Source of the DNA: Alphaproteobacteria bacterium
Lineage (GTDB): Bacteria > Pseudomonadota > Alphaproteobacteria > JAEULC01
NCBI GenBank assembly: GCA_020851015.1
Contig: JADZDN010000278.1
Coordinates: 1 to 64,000, forward strand
Length of the DNA: 64,000 bases
Direction: 5' to 3'
This document shows, in pieces, positions 32,126 through 39,817 of the stretch (the first letter of the stretch is position 1; each line of letters opens with the position of its first letter). The translations under genes were made by a program, and so were the position numbers. The notes beneath the pieces are model-generated. The model was not told the DNA's origin and did no database searches. It saw nothing but the letters and a program-made list of their open reading frames with translations.

Positions 32126-34294
32126 CTACTGCACGATGACGATCTCGACATCGCCGGCCCGTCCCTGCACATCGACCGTAACCCCGTCGCCCTGCCGGCG
32201 GCAGAGGAGGTCGACGCCGGCTCCGCCCATGGTCAGGCCGCCGAGGGCGATCTGGTCCACCGCTTGCGGCAGCCGCGGTCGTCGCAGCCGGATTTGGCGC
32301 TCGCGGGGGCGGAAATCGATGCCCAGCAGACTACCGAGGACGGCGTATACGGCACCGCAGGACCACGCCTGGGGCGAACAGGCGACCGGATAGCCGGTCG
32401 GTCCCTGGTTCGGTCGCCGCGCGAAACCGCAGAAGAGCTCGGGCAGCCGGTGCAGATCGAAAGACGTCGCAGCATCCAGCAAGTCCTGCGCGAGGCGACC
32501 AAGCTCGGCCTGCGCACCGATGCGGGCAAGCCCAAGCGCGATCAGGGAATTGTCATGCGGCCAGACGGACCCGTTGTGATACGACATCGGATTGAAGCGG
32601 GCTTGGCCGTCGGCAATCGTACGCACGCCCCAGCCAGAATAGGAATGCCCATCGAAAAGCCGGTCCACGACCGGCTTTTCGCGCTGGGGCAGCGCGATGC
32701 CGGTAAGCAGGGCATGGCCGGCGTTCGACGACACCACGGCGCAGGGCTGCTTCCTGCCGTCCAGCGCTAAGGCATAGGTGCCGATTTCGTCGCACCAGAA
32801 CGCCTGGTCGAAGCGTTCGCGCAGCCTCGCGGCGCGGTCGAGCAGATCGGTTTCCTGCGCGTCGTCTCCGAGCGCGGTCGCGAGTCGGGCGGCCGCGATC
32901 CAGGCGCCGTATACATAGGCCTGCACCTCGCACAGGGCGATCGGCGGTTCGGCCAGTTCGCCGTTACGATGGAAGATCGCGTCGTGCGAATCCTTCCACC
33001 CCTGATTCCGCAGACCATGGCGCGTGTTCGACTGGTATTCGACGAAGCCGTCGCCGTCCACGTCGCCGGGCCCCGCTATCCAGCCCAGCGCGGCGCGTAT
33101 CTGCGGCCAGATTTCGCGGATCAGGTCGGTATCATCGGTGCGCTGGTGGTAGGCGCCGGCCAGCATCACGAAGAGCGGCGTGGCGTCCACGCTGCCGTAG
33201 TACTGCTTGAAAGGCACTTCGCCCAGGTTCGCCATCTCTCCGCTGCGGGCCTCGTGCAGTATCTTTCCCGGCATGGCGTCCGCGGCGCGGTCCGCGAATC
33301 CAGCCTGGGTCGCGGCAAGAAAGCGCAGGACTCCGCGCGCGATCTCGGGCGCCGCCCAAAGCGTCTGCATGGCCGTTATGAGGCCGTCCCGCCCGAACGG
33401 CGCGGCGAACCAGGGGATGCCGGCAAAAGGATAGGGACCATGCGGCGTCTCCGTCACCAGCATCTGCAGGTCGGACCGGGACCGCAACAGCCACTGGCTC
33501 ATCGCGGGATCGCGCGACCGCAGCGTGGCGCCCATCGGGCCATGATGGGCCTCCGGCTCGGACACCGCCGGCACATCCGGCCGCGGGGCGTCCGACCGGC
33601 AATTGACGACGATCTCGGTCTTCCAGCTCTGGTTCGCCTGCAGGGTCACGCGATATTCGGCGCCCTCGCGGGCGAGGCGATGGGGTAGCGGGTCGAAGCA
33701 AACCTCGGTATGGCGCGCAATGTCGTCCAGCCCGACATAGGAGTAGACCGCCGTGGAAGACCGGATCTCCGGCGGCGGAAATCGGCCCCGCCGTGCGCGG
33801 CTGATGCCACGCACCTCGAACATGTCGGCGAAGTCGGCGCCGATGCTGAACTTGCAGACGACCTCGAGCGGAAAGGCGGCGAAGCAAGTCAACGTCAACG
33901 TTATATGCAGCGCATCATCGACGATCCGCGCCTGGCGGAGCATGTGGACCGAACTTCGGGCAAGTCGGAGATGATCGCCCTCGTACAAGTCCGGGTTCGT
34001 GAGGTCGGCGGAGAAAGTGCGATTGTCGCTGAGGATCGACGAGTGGAGCAGCACCGGCCGTATTCCATTCACCGTCAGCAGCAGATGGCCAAGGAACCGC
34101 GTGTCGGCGATATAGAATCCCTCCGGTCCTGGACCGAGCGCCTGGATGTCGCCGAAATCATCGCAAACCAGGAAGGCGGCGCCGGACTTCAGCGTCCGCC
34201 GCGCCGGGCTGTGGTTCGTCGCCCCCGGCTGAACATAGTAGGGACTTGAGGCTTCGCCGGCCGGCGTATCGATCGCGGTAGCTGGCACTGCCAC
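32126..34294 (-). CDS. Amylo-alpha-1,6-glucosidase / glycogen-debranching-like protein
   Basis: A 722-aa glycoside hydrolase-like protein. Residues about 30-240 form the N-terminal glycogen-debranching domain (GFYIADTRFLGHLLLTVNGI), and the rest an alpha/alpha toroid (FAGIPWFAAPFGRDGLITAM; DGDGFVEYQSNTRHGLRNQG; SYHNGSVWPHDNSLIALGLA). FGRDGL and the VWPHD motif carry the expected acidic catalytic residues. It would remove alpha-1,6 branches or act on a related alpha-glucan. It begins 3 nt after the GT4 gene's stop, so it is the second gene of that EcfG-driven operon. Confidence 0.88.
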   Translation of the reverse strand: MAVPATAIDTPAGEASSPYYVQPGATNHSPARRTLKSGAAFLVCDDFGDIQALGPGPEGFYIADTRFLGHLLLTVNGIRPVLLHSSILSDNRTFSADLTNPDLYEGDHLRLARSSVHMLRQARIVDDALHITLTLTCFAAFPLEVVCKFSIGADFADMFEVRGISRARRGRFPPPEIRSSTAVYSYVGLDDIARHTEVCFDPLPHRLAREGAEYRVTLQANQSWKTEIVVNCRSDAPRPDVPAVSEPEAHHGPMGATLRSRDPAMSQWLLRSRSDLQMLVTETPHGPYPFAGIPWFAAPFGRDGLITAMQTLWAAPEIARGVLRFLAATQAGFADRAADAMPGKILHEARSGEMANLGEVPFKQYYGSVDATPLFVMLAGAYHQRTDDTDLIREIWPQIRAALGWIAGPGDVDGDGFVEYQSNTRHGLRNQGWKDSHDAIFHRNGELAEPPIALCEVQAYVYGAWIAAARLATALGDDAQETDLLDRAARLRERFDQAFWCDEIGTYALALDGRKQPCAVVSSNAGHALLTGIALPQREKPVVDRLFDGHSYSGWGVRTIADGQARFNPMSYHNGSVWPHDNSLIALGLARIGAQAELGRLAQDLLDAATSFDLHRLPELFCGFARRPNQGPTGYPVACSPQAWSCGAVYAVLGSLLGIDFRPRERQIRLRRPRLPQAVDQIALGGLTMGGAGVDLLCRRQGDGVTVDVQGRAGDVEIVIVQ

Positions 34295-34297
34295 GAG

Positions 34298-35350
34298 CTA
34301 GTCCGCCGCCAGCACGACGGGCCGCCGCGCCTCGGCGAGATGCTTGTAGAGCGCCAAGTACTGCCGGGTCATCCGATTGGCGGTGAAGCGACGGTCGAAT
34401 TCCGCGCGGACCGCGCGCCGGTCGATGCGATCCAGCCGCCCGATCGCCGCCGCCGCCTCGGCCTCGGTTTCCACTACGTAACCCGTCAACCCGTGCTGGA
34501 CGACCTCGGACACCGAGCCGCGGCGGCGGGCGATGACAGGGGTCCCGCACGCCATGGCTTCGATCATGACCAGCCCGAACGGCTCGGGCCAATCGATCGG
34601 AAACAGGAGCGCCGCGGCGCCCCCAAGCAGATCCTGCTTTAGCTTCCCGCCGATCTCGCCCAGGAACTCGATATCCGGGTGGTCAAGCAGCGGGGCGACC
34701 ACCTGCTCGAAGTATGCTTTGTCGACAATGTCGACCTTGGCGCCGATCTTCAGGGGCATCCCAACTTCCAACGCAATCCGGATGGCGGAGTCCAGCCCCT
34801 TCTCCGGGGCGGCACGACCGAGGAACGCCAGGTAGTCGCCCGGGCCCGCGGCGAAGTCGAGCAGCCCGGGCGGCAGCCCGTGATTGATATTGGCGGCCCA
34901 GTTCAGGTCCGGCAGGGGCCGCCGCTGCTCCATGGTCAGCGATACGAAAGGGGATGCATGAAAACGACCCAGCACCGCGCCGTAGTCGGCGAAATCCAGC
35001 CGGCCATGCAAGGTGGTCAGATAGGGCGTTGCCACCCGGCTCAAGACCGGAAGGGGAAGGTATTCAATATGGGAATGGATGATGTCGAATTCGGCCGCCC
35101 GCCGGCCCACGTCCTCGATCATGGCCAGGTGCAATGCCAAGGGGTCGCGGCACCAGTCGCTGGTCCGCAACGAGGTTCGCGCGCCCGCTACGAGCTTTGC
35201 ACTGGTCACCGAATCCGCGCTGGCGAAGAGGGTGACGTCGTGGCCCAGCCGTACCAGTTCTTCCGTGAGATAGGACACAATCCGTTCCGTCCCGCCATAA
35301 CGCTGTGGTGGAACGGATTCGTGAAGCGGCGAAATCTGGGCGATGCGCAC
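34298..35350 (-). CDS. GT4-family glycosyltransferase
   Basis: A 350-aa GT-B transferase: N-terminal domain GGTERIVSYLTEELVRLGHD and IIHSHIEYLPLP, C-terminal donor domain with FLGRAAPEKGLDSAI and the E-x7-E motif in EPFGLVMIEAMACGTPVIAR. It resembles the transferases paired with debranching-like enzymes in bacteria, where the pair may make or trim a glucan or glycosylate a protectant. An exact EcfG promoter lies 30 nt upstream, so this gene and the debranching-like gene appear to be stress-induced. Confidence 0.9.
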   Translation of the reverse strand: MRIAQISPLHESVPPQRYGGTERIVSYLTEELVRLGHDVTLFASADSVTSAKLVAGARTSLRTSDWCRDPLALHLAMIEDVGRRAAEFDIIHSHIEYLPLPVLSRVATPYLTTLHGRLDFADYGAVLGRFHASPFVSLTMEQRRPLPDLNWAANINHGLPPGLLDFAAGPGDYLAFLGRAAPEKGLDSAIRIALEVGMPLKIGAKVDIVDKAYFEQVVAPLLDHPDIEFLGEIGGKLKQDLLGGAAALLFPIDWPEPFGLVMIEAMACGTPVIARRRGSVSEVVQHGLTGYVVETEAEAAAAIGRLDRIDRRAVRAEFDRRFTANRMTRQYLALYKHLAEARRPVVLAAD

Positions 35351-35379
35351 CTGCTTGCCCTCCTTTGGGGCGAAATATT

Positions 35380-35405
35380 AACGCCTGGCTGGAACGCCAG
35401 GTTCC
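35380..35405 (-). promoter_or_regulatory. EcfG-type promoter, exact match, palindromic spacer
   Basis: GGAAC, 17 nt, CGTT on the minus strand, 30 nt before the GT4 ATG. The spacer contains CCTGGC and GCCAGG as an inverted repeat, so a second regulator could bind here. Confidence 0.78.
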
Positions 35406-35423
35406 GGTAAGCCACTGAACGTG

Positions 35424-35909
35424 CTAGCGGCGGCGCCGATCGCGCTGGCAGATCTCGGCCAGGGCCTGTGCAGCCGCGAAGTCGGTCCCGCGCATGATGG
35501 CGATATCACTCAACGATATGATGCCGACCAGGCGCTCGCCTCGGTCGAGAACAGGCAGGCGCCTGACCTTGGACGCCGACATTCGGCAGGCGGCGTCCGT
35601 GACCGTCTCGTCGCTGTAACAACTTGCCACGCCTGTCGACATCATCTCGCGAACATAGGCCTCGTCGGGGTCGATTCCCTTGCTGACGGCGCGCACCACG
35701 ATATCGCGGTCCGTGATGATCCCGACGAGGCGGCCGTGTTCGAGTACGGGCAGCGCGCCGCAATCGTTCGACAGCATCCGCTTCGCGGCGTCGTGCAACG
35801 AGTCTTCCGGAGCCGCCGCCTTGACGCCGGGCGTCATTATTTCGCGGACGAGACGGCCGTCCCCCGCCGCTTCGGATTCGGACGGGCGAGCGCCGACCGC
35901 CGACGACAT
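35424..35909 (-). CDS. CBS-domain protein (two CBS repeats)
   Basis: A 161-aa soluble protein made of two CBS domains: VREIMTPGVKAAAPEDSLHD ... VGIITDRDIVVRAV, and VREMMSTGVASCYSDETVTD ... VGIISLSDIAIM. CBS pairs bind adenosine nucleotides (AMP, ATP, SAM) and act as energy or redox sensors. ATG 35909 is 5 nt past the stop of the PRC-barrel gene, so the two are one operon under the promoter at 36334-36359. Confidence 0.9.
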   Translation of the reverse strand: MSSAVGARPSESEAAGDGRLVREIMTPGVKAAAPEDSLHDAAKRMLSNDCGALPVLEHGRLVGIITDRDIVVRAVSKGIDPDEAYVREMMSTGVASCYSDETVTDAACRMSASKVRRLPVLDRGERLVGIISLSDIAIMRGTDFAAAQALAEICQRDRRRR

Positions 35910-35914
35910 CGGTT

Positions 35915-36298
35915 CTACCGCGACGCGTAGGTGAATTCGGGAAAGGTCTTCATCCGTTCCTTGGTCGCACCGGGCAGCAAGCCCGTGTTCTCGCGCCAGG
36001 AAATCGACTCGTAAGGAACCGCCACCAAGCGCGTGCCGACACCCAGGAAGCCGCCAACGGAAACGATCGCGACAACCGCGCGATCGTCGGCGCGGATCAC
36101 CAGGTCGTCGATCTTGCCGACGGCCTCGTTCGCCTCGTTGACGACCGACGCACCGATGATCTTCGAGGCGCGATAGCCTTTCATGATCGTGGCCGGCTCG
36201 ACGACGGTGACCTTGCTCACGTTCGCAGTCTGCGCGGCCAGCGGGTTGGCCTGGACAAGCAGCAACGCAAGCGCGGCCGCGCCGGTATTCTTCAGCAT
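35915..36298 (-). CDS. Exported PRC-barrel protein
   Basis: A 127-aa protein: signal peptide (GAAALALLLVQANPLAAQ), then a PRC-barrel (YRASKIIGASVVNEANEAVG, KIDDLVIRADDRAVVAIVSV, GGFLGVGTRLVAVPYESISW). PRC-barrel proteins of this kind are usual in alphaproteobacterial stress regulons, with unknown job. AAAGGAG precedes ATG 36298. Confidence 0.85.
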   Translation of the reverse strand: MLKNTGAAALALLLVQANPLAAQTANVSKVTVVEPATIMKGYRASKIIGASVVNEANEAVGKIDDLVIRADDRAVVAIVSVGGFLGVGTRLVAVPYESISWRENTGLLPGATKERMKTFPEFTYASR

Positions 36299-36333
36299 AA
36301 TCCTCTCCTTTGTCGCAGCAGGATAACGACGCC

Positions 36334-36359
36334 AACGCCTTGGACAGGGCCTGCGTTCC
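36334..36359 (-). promoter_or_regulatory. EcfG-type promoter, exact match, 17-nt spacer
   Basis: GGAAC, 17 nt, CGTT on the minus strand, 36 nt before the PRC-barrel ATG. Confidence 0.78.
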
Positions 36360-36463
36360 TCGGGCGACACAGATGCGCCGCGGCAACGCCATCTTCGCTT
36401 CGCCGTGAAACGCTTTCCGGATTCGGCAGTTAATGCCGGGGGGCCTACCGCTGGAGGACTCTG

Positions 36464-36940
36464 ATGAAGAACCTGCTTTTGGCAGCGACGGCGCTTGTGG
36501 CCCTTGCGTCGCCGGCGCTTGCCGCTTCGGACACGGCCTGCAAGGCCGAGTGGGACAAGGCCGACGCCAATCGCGATGGCGTCCTGACCGGCGCCGAAGC
36601 CGACCCTTACATGGCGCGGATGGCCACGCCGCCGCAGGACGGGCGCATCACCCCCGCGATCTTCATGTCGGCCTGTCAGTCCGACCGGTTTACGACCGCG
36701 GGCGCGACAGGCGGAACCGCCGTGAGCACCCAGACCGCGAAAACCGATCCGGGCGCCCCGCTGGCGGGCGCCAACAGCTTCACGGAATCGCAGGCGCGCG
36801 ATCGCATCGTAAACGCCGGCTATTCCGACGTGTCGGGACTCCGCAAGGACGACCAGGGCATCTGGCGCGGCACGGCCAAGAAGAACGGCGCGCAAACCAA
36901 CGTCGCCGTCGACTATCGCGGCAACGTGGTCGCGCAGTAG
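36464..36940 (+). CDS. Exported EF-hand plus PepSY-like protein (stress family member 3)
   Basis: A 158-aa protein: signal peptide (LLLAATALVALASPALA-AS), an EF-hand-like calcium loop at residues 34-45 (DANRDGVLTGAE, ligands D34, N36, D38, E45), a short linker, and the C-terminal domain shared with 13463-13771 and 29185-29583 (QARDRIVNAGYSDVSGLRKD, GIWRGTAKKNG). The fusion of a calcium loop to this domain is a notable feature. GGAGGACTCTG precedes the ATG. Only degenerate EcfG-like sites (GCAAC, 16 nt, CGTG near 36383) lie upstream. Confidence 0.8.
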   Translation: MKNLLLAATALVALASPALAASDTACKAEWDKADANRDGVLTGAEADPYMARMATPPQDGRITPAIFMSACQSDRFTTAGATGGTAVSTQTAKTDPGAPLAGANSFTESQARDRIVNAGYSDVSGLRKDDQGIWRGTAKKNGAQTNVAVDYRGNVVAQ

Positions 36941-36967
36941 CACCCACACCTGGAAGAGGAACCGATC

Positions 36968-37576
36968 ATGACGACTATCTCGCGAGTATATGACAGCTGG
37001 GATCAGGCGCAGAGCGCCGTGCGCGCCTTGCAGGCCGACGGCACGCCCGCATCGGAAATCAGCGTTGTCGCCAACAAGTACATCGACGATCGCTATGCCA
37101 ATGCCCGCCCCGTGGAGGCCGACGAGCCGTCCGCCACCGGCATCGGCACGGGCACCGGCGCGGCGGTTGGCGGCGGCGTCGGCCTGCTCACCGGACTTGG
37201 CCTGATGGCAATCCCCGGCCTGGGCCCCGTCGTGGCGGCGGGCTGGCTGGCGTCGACCGCCGCCGGGGCGGCCGCCGGCGCAGCGACCGGCGGGATCGTG
37301 GGTGCGCTGGTCGATTCCGGCGAGGACGACACGACCGCCAATGTCTACGCCGAATCGGTTCGGCGCGGCGGCACCATGGTGACCGTGCGTACCGACGAGT
37401 CGCGGCGCTCGGACGTCGAGCAGGTGCTGAACCGCTACCAGCCCGTCGACTACAAGAGCCGCGCGGCCGAGTACGGCGCTGGCGGATGGCGGGCCTTCGA
37501 CGAAAGCGCAGGCCCTTACCAGCCGAACGCAAGCGAAGTCGAGCGCATCCGGCGCAAATGGACCGACGCGGCCTAA
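36968..37576 (+). CDS. General stress protein (YflT/17M-like domain with glycine zipper)
   Basis: A 202-aa protein. An N-terminal YflT-like domain (VYDSWDQAQSAVRALQADGT, ISVVANKYIDD) is followed by a glycine-rich membrane-active segment (GIGTGTGAAVGGGVGLLTGL; AGWLASTAAGAAAGAATGG) and a C-terminal sheet (GGTMVTVRTDESRRSDVEQV). The family is stress-induced in many bacteria. It is 27 nt behind the EF-hand gene and so in the same operon. Confidence 0.85.
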   Translation: MTTISRVYDSWDQAQSAVRALQADGTPASEISVVANKYIDDRYANARPVEADEPSATGIGTGTGAAVGGGVGLLTGLGLMAIPGLGPVVAAGWLASTAAGAAAGAATGGIVGALVDSGEDDTTANVYAESVRRGGTMVTVRTDESRRSDVEQVLNRYQPVDYKSRAAEYGAGGWRAFDESAGPYQPNASEVERIRRKWTDAA

Positions 37577-37652
37577 CTGCGTCTGATGGTCGCGAAAGGG
37601 CTTCGCCAGCGCCGGCGGAGCCCTTCTCCTTTGCGCGCCAGACGGACGTGCC

Positions 37653-37678
37653 GCAACCCCCGATCCATCAACCCCGTT
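37653..37678 (+). promoter_or_regulatory. EcfG-type promoter, GCAAC variant
   Basis: GCAAC, 17 nt, CGTT on the plus strand, 67 nt before the DUF6496-like ATG. Confidence 0.45.
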
Positions 37679-37745
37679 TCGGCTACATCGCCTTCACGGC
37701 GCGAATGGGGGTCGCAACGAGGCAAGCGCCTCAAAGGAGACAACG

Positions 37746-37952
37746 ATGGCCGAAAGAAGGAAACGCCGGTATTCCCGCAGCAGCGGCAGCGATGTGAAGA
37801 AGGAGATGCACCGATACAAACGAGGCACGGCCAAGAGTGGCCCTGGCGGGAAGGGCGGGAAAGTGAAGAGCCGGAAGCAGGCGATCGCGATCGCCCTGTC
37901 CAAAGCGCGGAAAAAGGGCAAGAAAGTGCCGAGCAAGCGCAAGGCGTCCTAG
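37746..37952 (+). CDS. DUF6496-type small basic protein
   Basis: A 68-aa lysine/arginine-rich protein: SSGSDVKKEMHRYKRGTAKS, then GPGGKGGKVKSRKQAIAIAL and a KARKKGKKVPSKRK end. The 'VKKEMHRYKRGTAKSG ... SRKQAIAIALSKAR' pattern is a known small-protein family, possibly nucleic-acid-associated by composition. AAAGGAGAC precedes the ATG. Confidence 0.82.
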   Translation: MAERRKRRYSRSSGSDVKKEMHRYKRGTAKSGPGGKGGKVKSRKQAIAIALSKARKKGKKVPSKRKAS

Positions 37953-37969
37953 TTTCCTTCCGAAATGCT

Positions 37970-38040
37970 CAAAAAAACGGCCGCCATTCCTGGCGGCCGA
38001 GTGTAGGGAGGGGACCGAGGCGCCAAACGCCTTGGTGGAG
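37970..38040 (-). ncRNA. Candidate small RNA with anti-Shine-Dalgarno loop
   Basis: On the minus strand between two plus-strand genes there is a compact RNA-like unit of about 70 nt. A first small hairpin (AGGCG / CGCCT, loop TTTGG) is followed by a single-stranded pyrimidine stretch TCCCCTCCCTACA, complementary to purine-rich ribosome sites, then a strong intrinsic terminator with seven T. This is the layout of known alphaproteobacterial trans-acting small RNAs with CCTCC-type loops. The 5' end is not defined; a weak site (GGAAC, 15 nt, CGCT, 38047-38070) lies upstream. Confidence 0.45.
37971..37999 (-). terminator. Strong intrinsic terminator on the minus strand
   Basis: CGGCCGCCA and TGGCGGCCG form a perfect 9-bp stem with a 4-nt loop, followed on the minus strand by seven T. 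No minus-strand protein gene ends here; the plus-strand neighbour has only an A run before the stem. Confidence 0.75.
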
Positions 38041-38094
38041 TTGCAAAGCGATCGGGTATGGGTGGGTTCCGGCACAGGTTTCAGATTTCGCCCG

Positions 38095-38120
38095 GGAACT
38101 TCGGCCGACGGGCATGCGTT
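38095..38120 (+). promoter_or_regulatory. EcfG-type promoter, exact match, 17-nt spacer
   Basis: GGAAC, 17 nt, CGTT on the plus strand, 47 nt before the GTG of the NRAMP-like gene. Confidence 0.75.
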
Positions 38121-38167
38121 CGTTGCCCGATTTTGCGCCGGCAATCCGAACAGCGGGGTAACGGGAC

Positions 38168-39475
38168 GTGACGACGGGCACCGAAGCTGCGACGGATCGC
38201 CAGGCGAATGGCGATCCAAACGCGCCGTCCGCGAAGCGGAGTGTGCTGGGCACCCTTGGTCCGGGACTCGTTACCGGCGCGGCGGACGACGACCCCAGCG
38301 GCATCGCCACCTACAGCCAGGTGGGTGCCCAGTTCGGCTATGGATTGGGCTGGACGCTACTGTTCAGCTTCCCGCTGATGACGGTCATACAGGCGATCAG
38401 CGCGCGCATCGGATGCGTCACGGGCTGCGGCATCGCACAGAATCTACGGCGGCACTACCCCGCGCCGCTGCTATGGGCGGTCGTCTCGCTGCTGGTCGTC
38501 GCGAACGTGGTGAACCTGGGGGCCGATCTCGGTGCGATGGGTGCGGCGCTGCACCTGCTCGTCGGCGGGCCCGAGCTGATCTACACGATCCTTTTCGGCC
38601 TGACCTGCGCCGTACTGGAAATCTACGTCAGCTACGCGCGCTACGCCAGCATACTCAAATGGACGACGCTTTCCCTATTCGCCTATGTGGCGGTCGCATT
38701 CGCTGCCGGCGTACCGTGGGGAACGGCCCTCTACCACACCGTCGTGCCCGAGATCACCCTCGACGGATCGCACGCAATGGCTATCGTTGCCATTCTTGGC
38801 ACGACCATCAGCCCCTACCTGTTTTTCTGGCAGGCCGGACAGGAAGTCGAGGAGCAGCGGCGGCGCCACGTCAAGCCGCTTTGCGTGGCGCCGCGCCAGG
38901 CCGGAGACGAGCTTTCCCGGATCCGGCTCGACACCGTGGTCGGCATGGGTGTCTCCAATCTGATCGCGCTGTTCATCGTGTTCGCCGCCGCGGCCACATT
39001 GAACGCGAAAGGCATCACCGAAATTCAGACGTCGGCAGAGGCGGCAGAAGCGCTTCGGCCGGTCGCCGGTGACGCAGCGTTCTTCCTGTTCGCGGCGGGA
39101 ATCGTGGGCACCGGCATGCTGGCCGTCCCGGTCCTTGCCGGCTCGGTTGCCTATGCCGTCAGCGAAATGTTCCGGTGGAAGGAAGGCCTGAACGAGCGGC
39201 CGCGGCAGGCGAAGGCCTTCTATGCCGTCATTGCCGCCACGACCCTGGCCGGCGTGGCATTGAACTTCGCGGCGATCGACCCGATGAAGGCACTCTATTG
39301 GAGCGCGGTCGTCAACGGCGTGCTGGCTGCCCCCCTCATGGCCATCATGATGCTGATCGCGACGAACCGCCAGATCATGGGTCGCCTGACGCTCAACCTG
39401 CCCATGCTGGCGGGCGGATGGCTGGCCACGCTGGCGATGGCCGCCGCCACGACAGCATTCTTCGTCGCAGACTAA
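38168..39475 (+). CDS. Divergent NRAMP-family transporter
   Basis: A 435-aa protein with about eleven helices and the NRAMP fold. The TM1 metal motif, normally DPGN, reads DPSG at residues 42-45 (GAADDDPSGIATYSQVGAQF). The TM6 MPHN motif is replaced (GTTISPYLFFWQAGQEVEE), so the methionine that favours Mn/Fe is absent. Such changes occur in NRAMP-related clades with other substrates, e.g. magnesium. The start is GTG 38168. The exact EcfG promoter suggests that it is used under stress. The substrate is open. Confidence 0.85.
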   Translation: MTTGTEAATDRQANGDPNAPSAKRSVLGTLGPGLVTGAADDDPSGIATYSQVGAQFGYGLGWTLLFSFPLMTVIQAISARIGCVTGCGIAQNLRRHYPAPLLWAVVSLLVVANVVNLGADLGAMGAALHLLVGGPELIYTILFGLTCAVLEIYVSYARYASILKWTTLSLFAYVAVAFAAGVPWGTALYHTVVPEITLDGSHAMAIVAILGTTISPYLFFWQAGQEVEEQRRRHVKPLCVAPRQAGDELSRIRLDTVVGMGVSNLIALFIVFAAAATLNAKGITEIQTSAEAAEALRPVAGDAAFFLFAAGIVGTGMLAVPVLAGSVAYAVSEMFRWKEGLNERPRQAKAFYAVIAATTLAGVALNFAAIDPMKALYWSAVVNGVLAAPLMAIMMLIATNRQIMGRLTLNLPMLAGGWLATLAMAAATTAFFVAD

Positions 39476-39484
39476 GGACGGGGA

Positions 39485-39724
39485 CTATACGCTGGTCCGG
39501 TCGACGGCGCCGGTCGTCCCGCTTTCCCGGGCGCAATGGGCACAGCAGAAGATTTTGCCGCTGTCCTCGATACCGTGACCGACGATCCGGCATGCGCAAT
39601 GGGCACAGCGCGGTGCCAGCGCATGGATCGCGCATTCGAAGCTGTCGAAAGTCTGCGATCGTCCGTCCTGGGACACCAGGAAAGCCTTGTCATAGTCGTT
39701 TCCGCAAACCACGCAGCGCGCCAT
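39485..39724 (-). CDS. Cysteine-rich small metal-binding protein
   Basis: A 79-aa protein with nine cysteines and several histidines in metal-binding spacing: CVVCGNDYDK, ECAIHALAPRCAHCACRIVG, CCAHCARESG. It matches a conserved small family with a CxxC-CxxH-type zinc-ribbon layout, sometimes called metallothionein-like; I do not know its function. Two GCAAC/GAAAC-type sites lie upstream (39755-39817). The gene is convergent with the NRAMP-like gene, 9 nt apart, which makes a metal connection attractive but unproven. Confidence 0.8.
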   Translation of the reverse strand: MARCVVCGNDYDKAFLVSQDGRSQTFDSFECAIHALAPRCAHCACRIVGHGIEDSGKIFCCAHCARESGTTGAVDRTSV

Positions 39725-39754
39725 GCCGGCCTCCTTTAGCGAGTGTGCCGACGC

Positions 39755-39779
39755 AACGGCCAGGACGGGCGGCGGTTGC
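39755..39779 (-). promoter_or_regulatory. EcfG-type promoter, GCAAC variant
   Basis: GCAAC, 16 nt, CGTT on the minus strand, 31 nt before the Cys-rich gene. Confidence 0.45.
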
Positions 39780-39792
39780 ATTCCCGGGCACC

Positions 39793-39817
39793 AACGCGAC
39801 CCTGCGTGCAACGTTTC
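39793..39817 (-). promoter_or_regulatory. EcfG-like promoter, GAAAC variant
   Basis: GAAAC, 16 nt, CGTT on the minus strand, 69 nt before the Cys-rich gene. An alternative or second site to 39755-39779. Confidence 0.3.

Noticed and set aside
36383..36430. GCAAC-16-CGTG and GAAAC-16-AGTT before the EF-hand gene
   Set aside because: Two departures from the consensus each; too weak to call a promoter.
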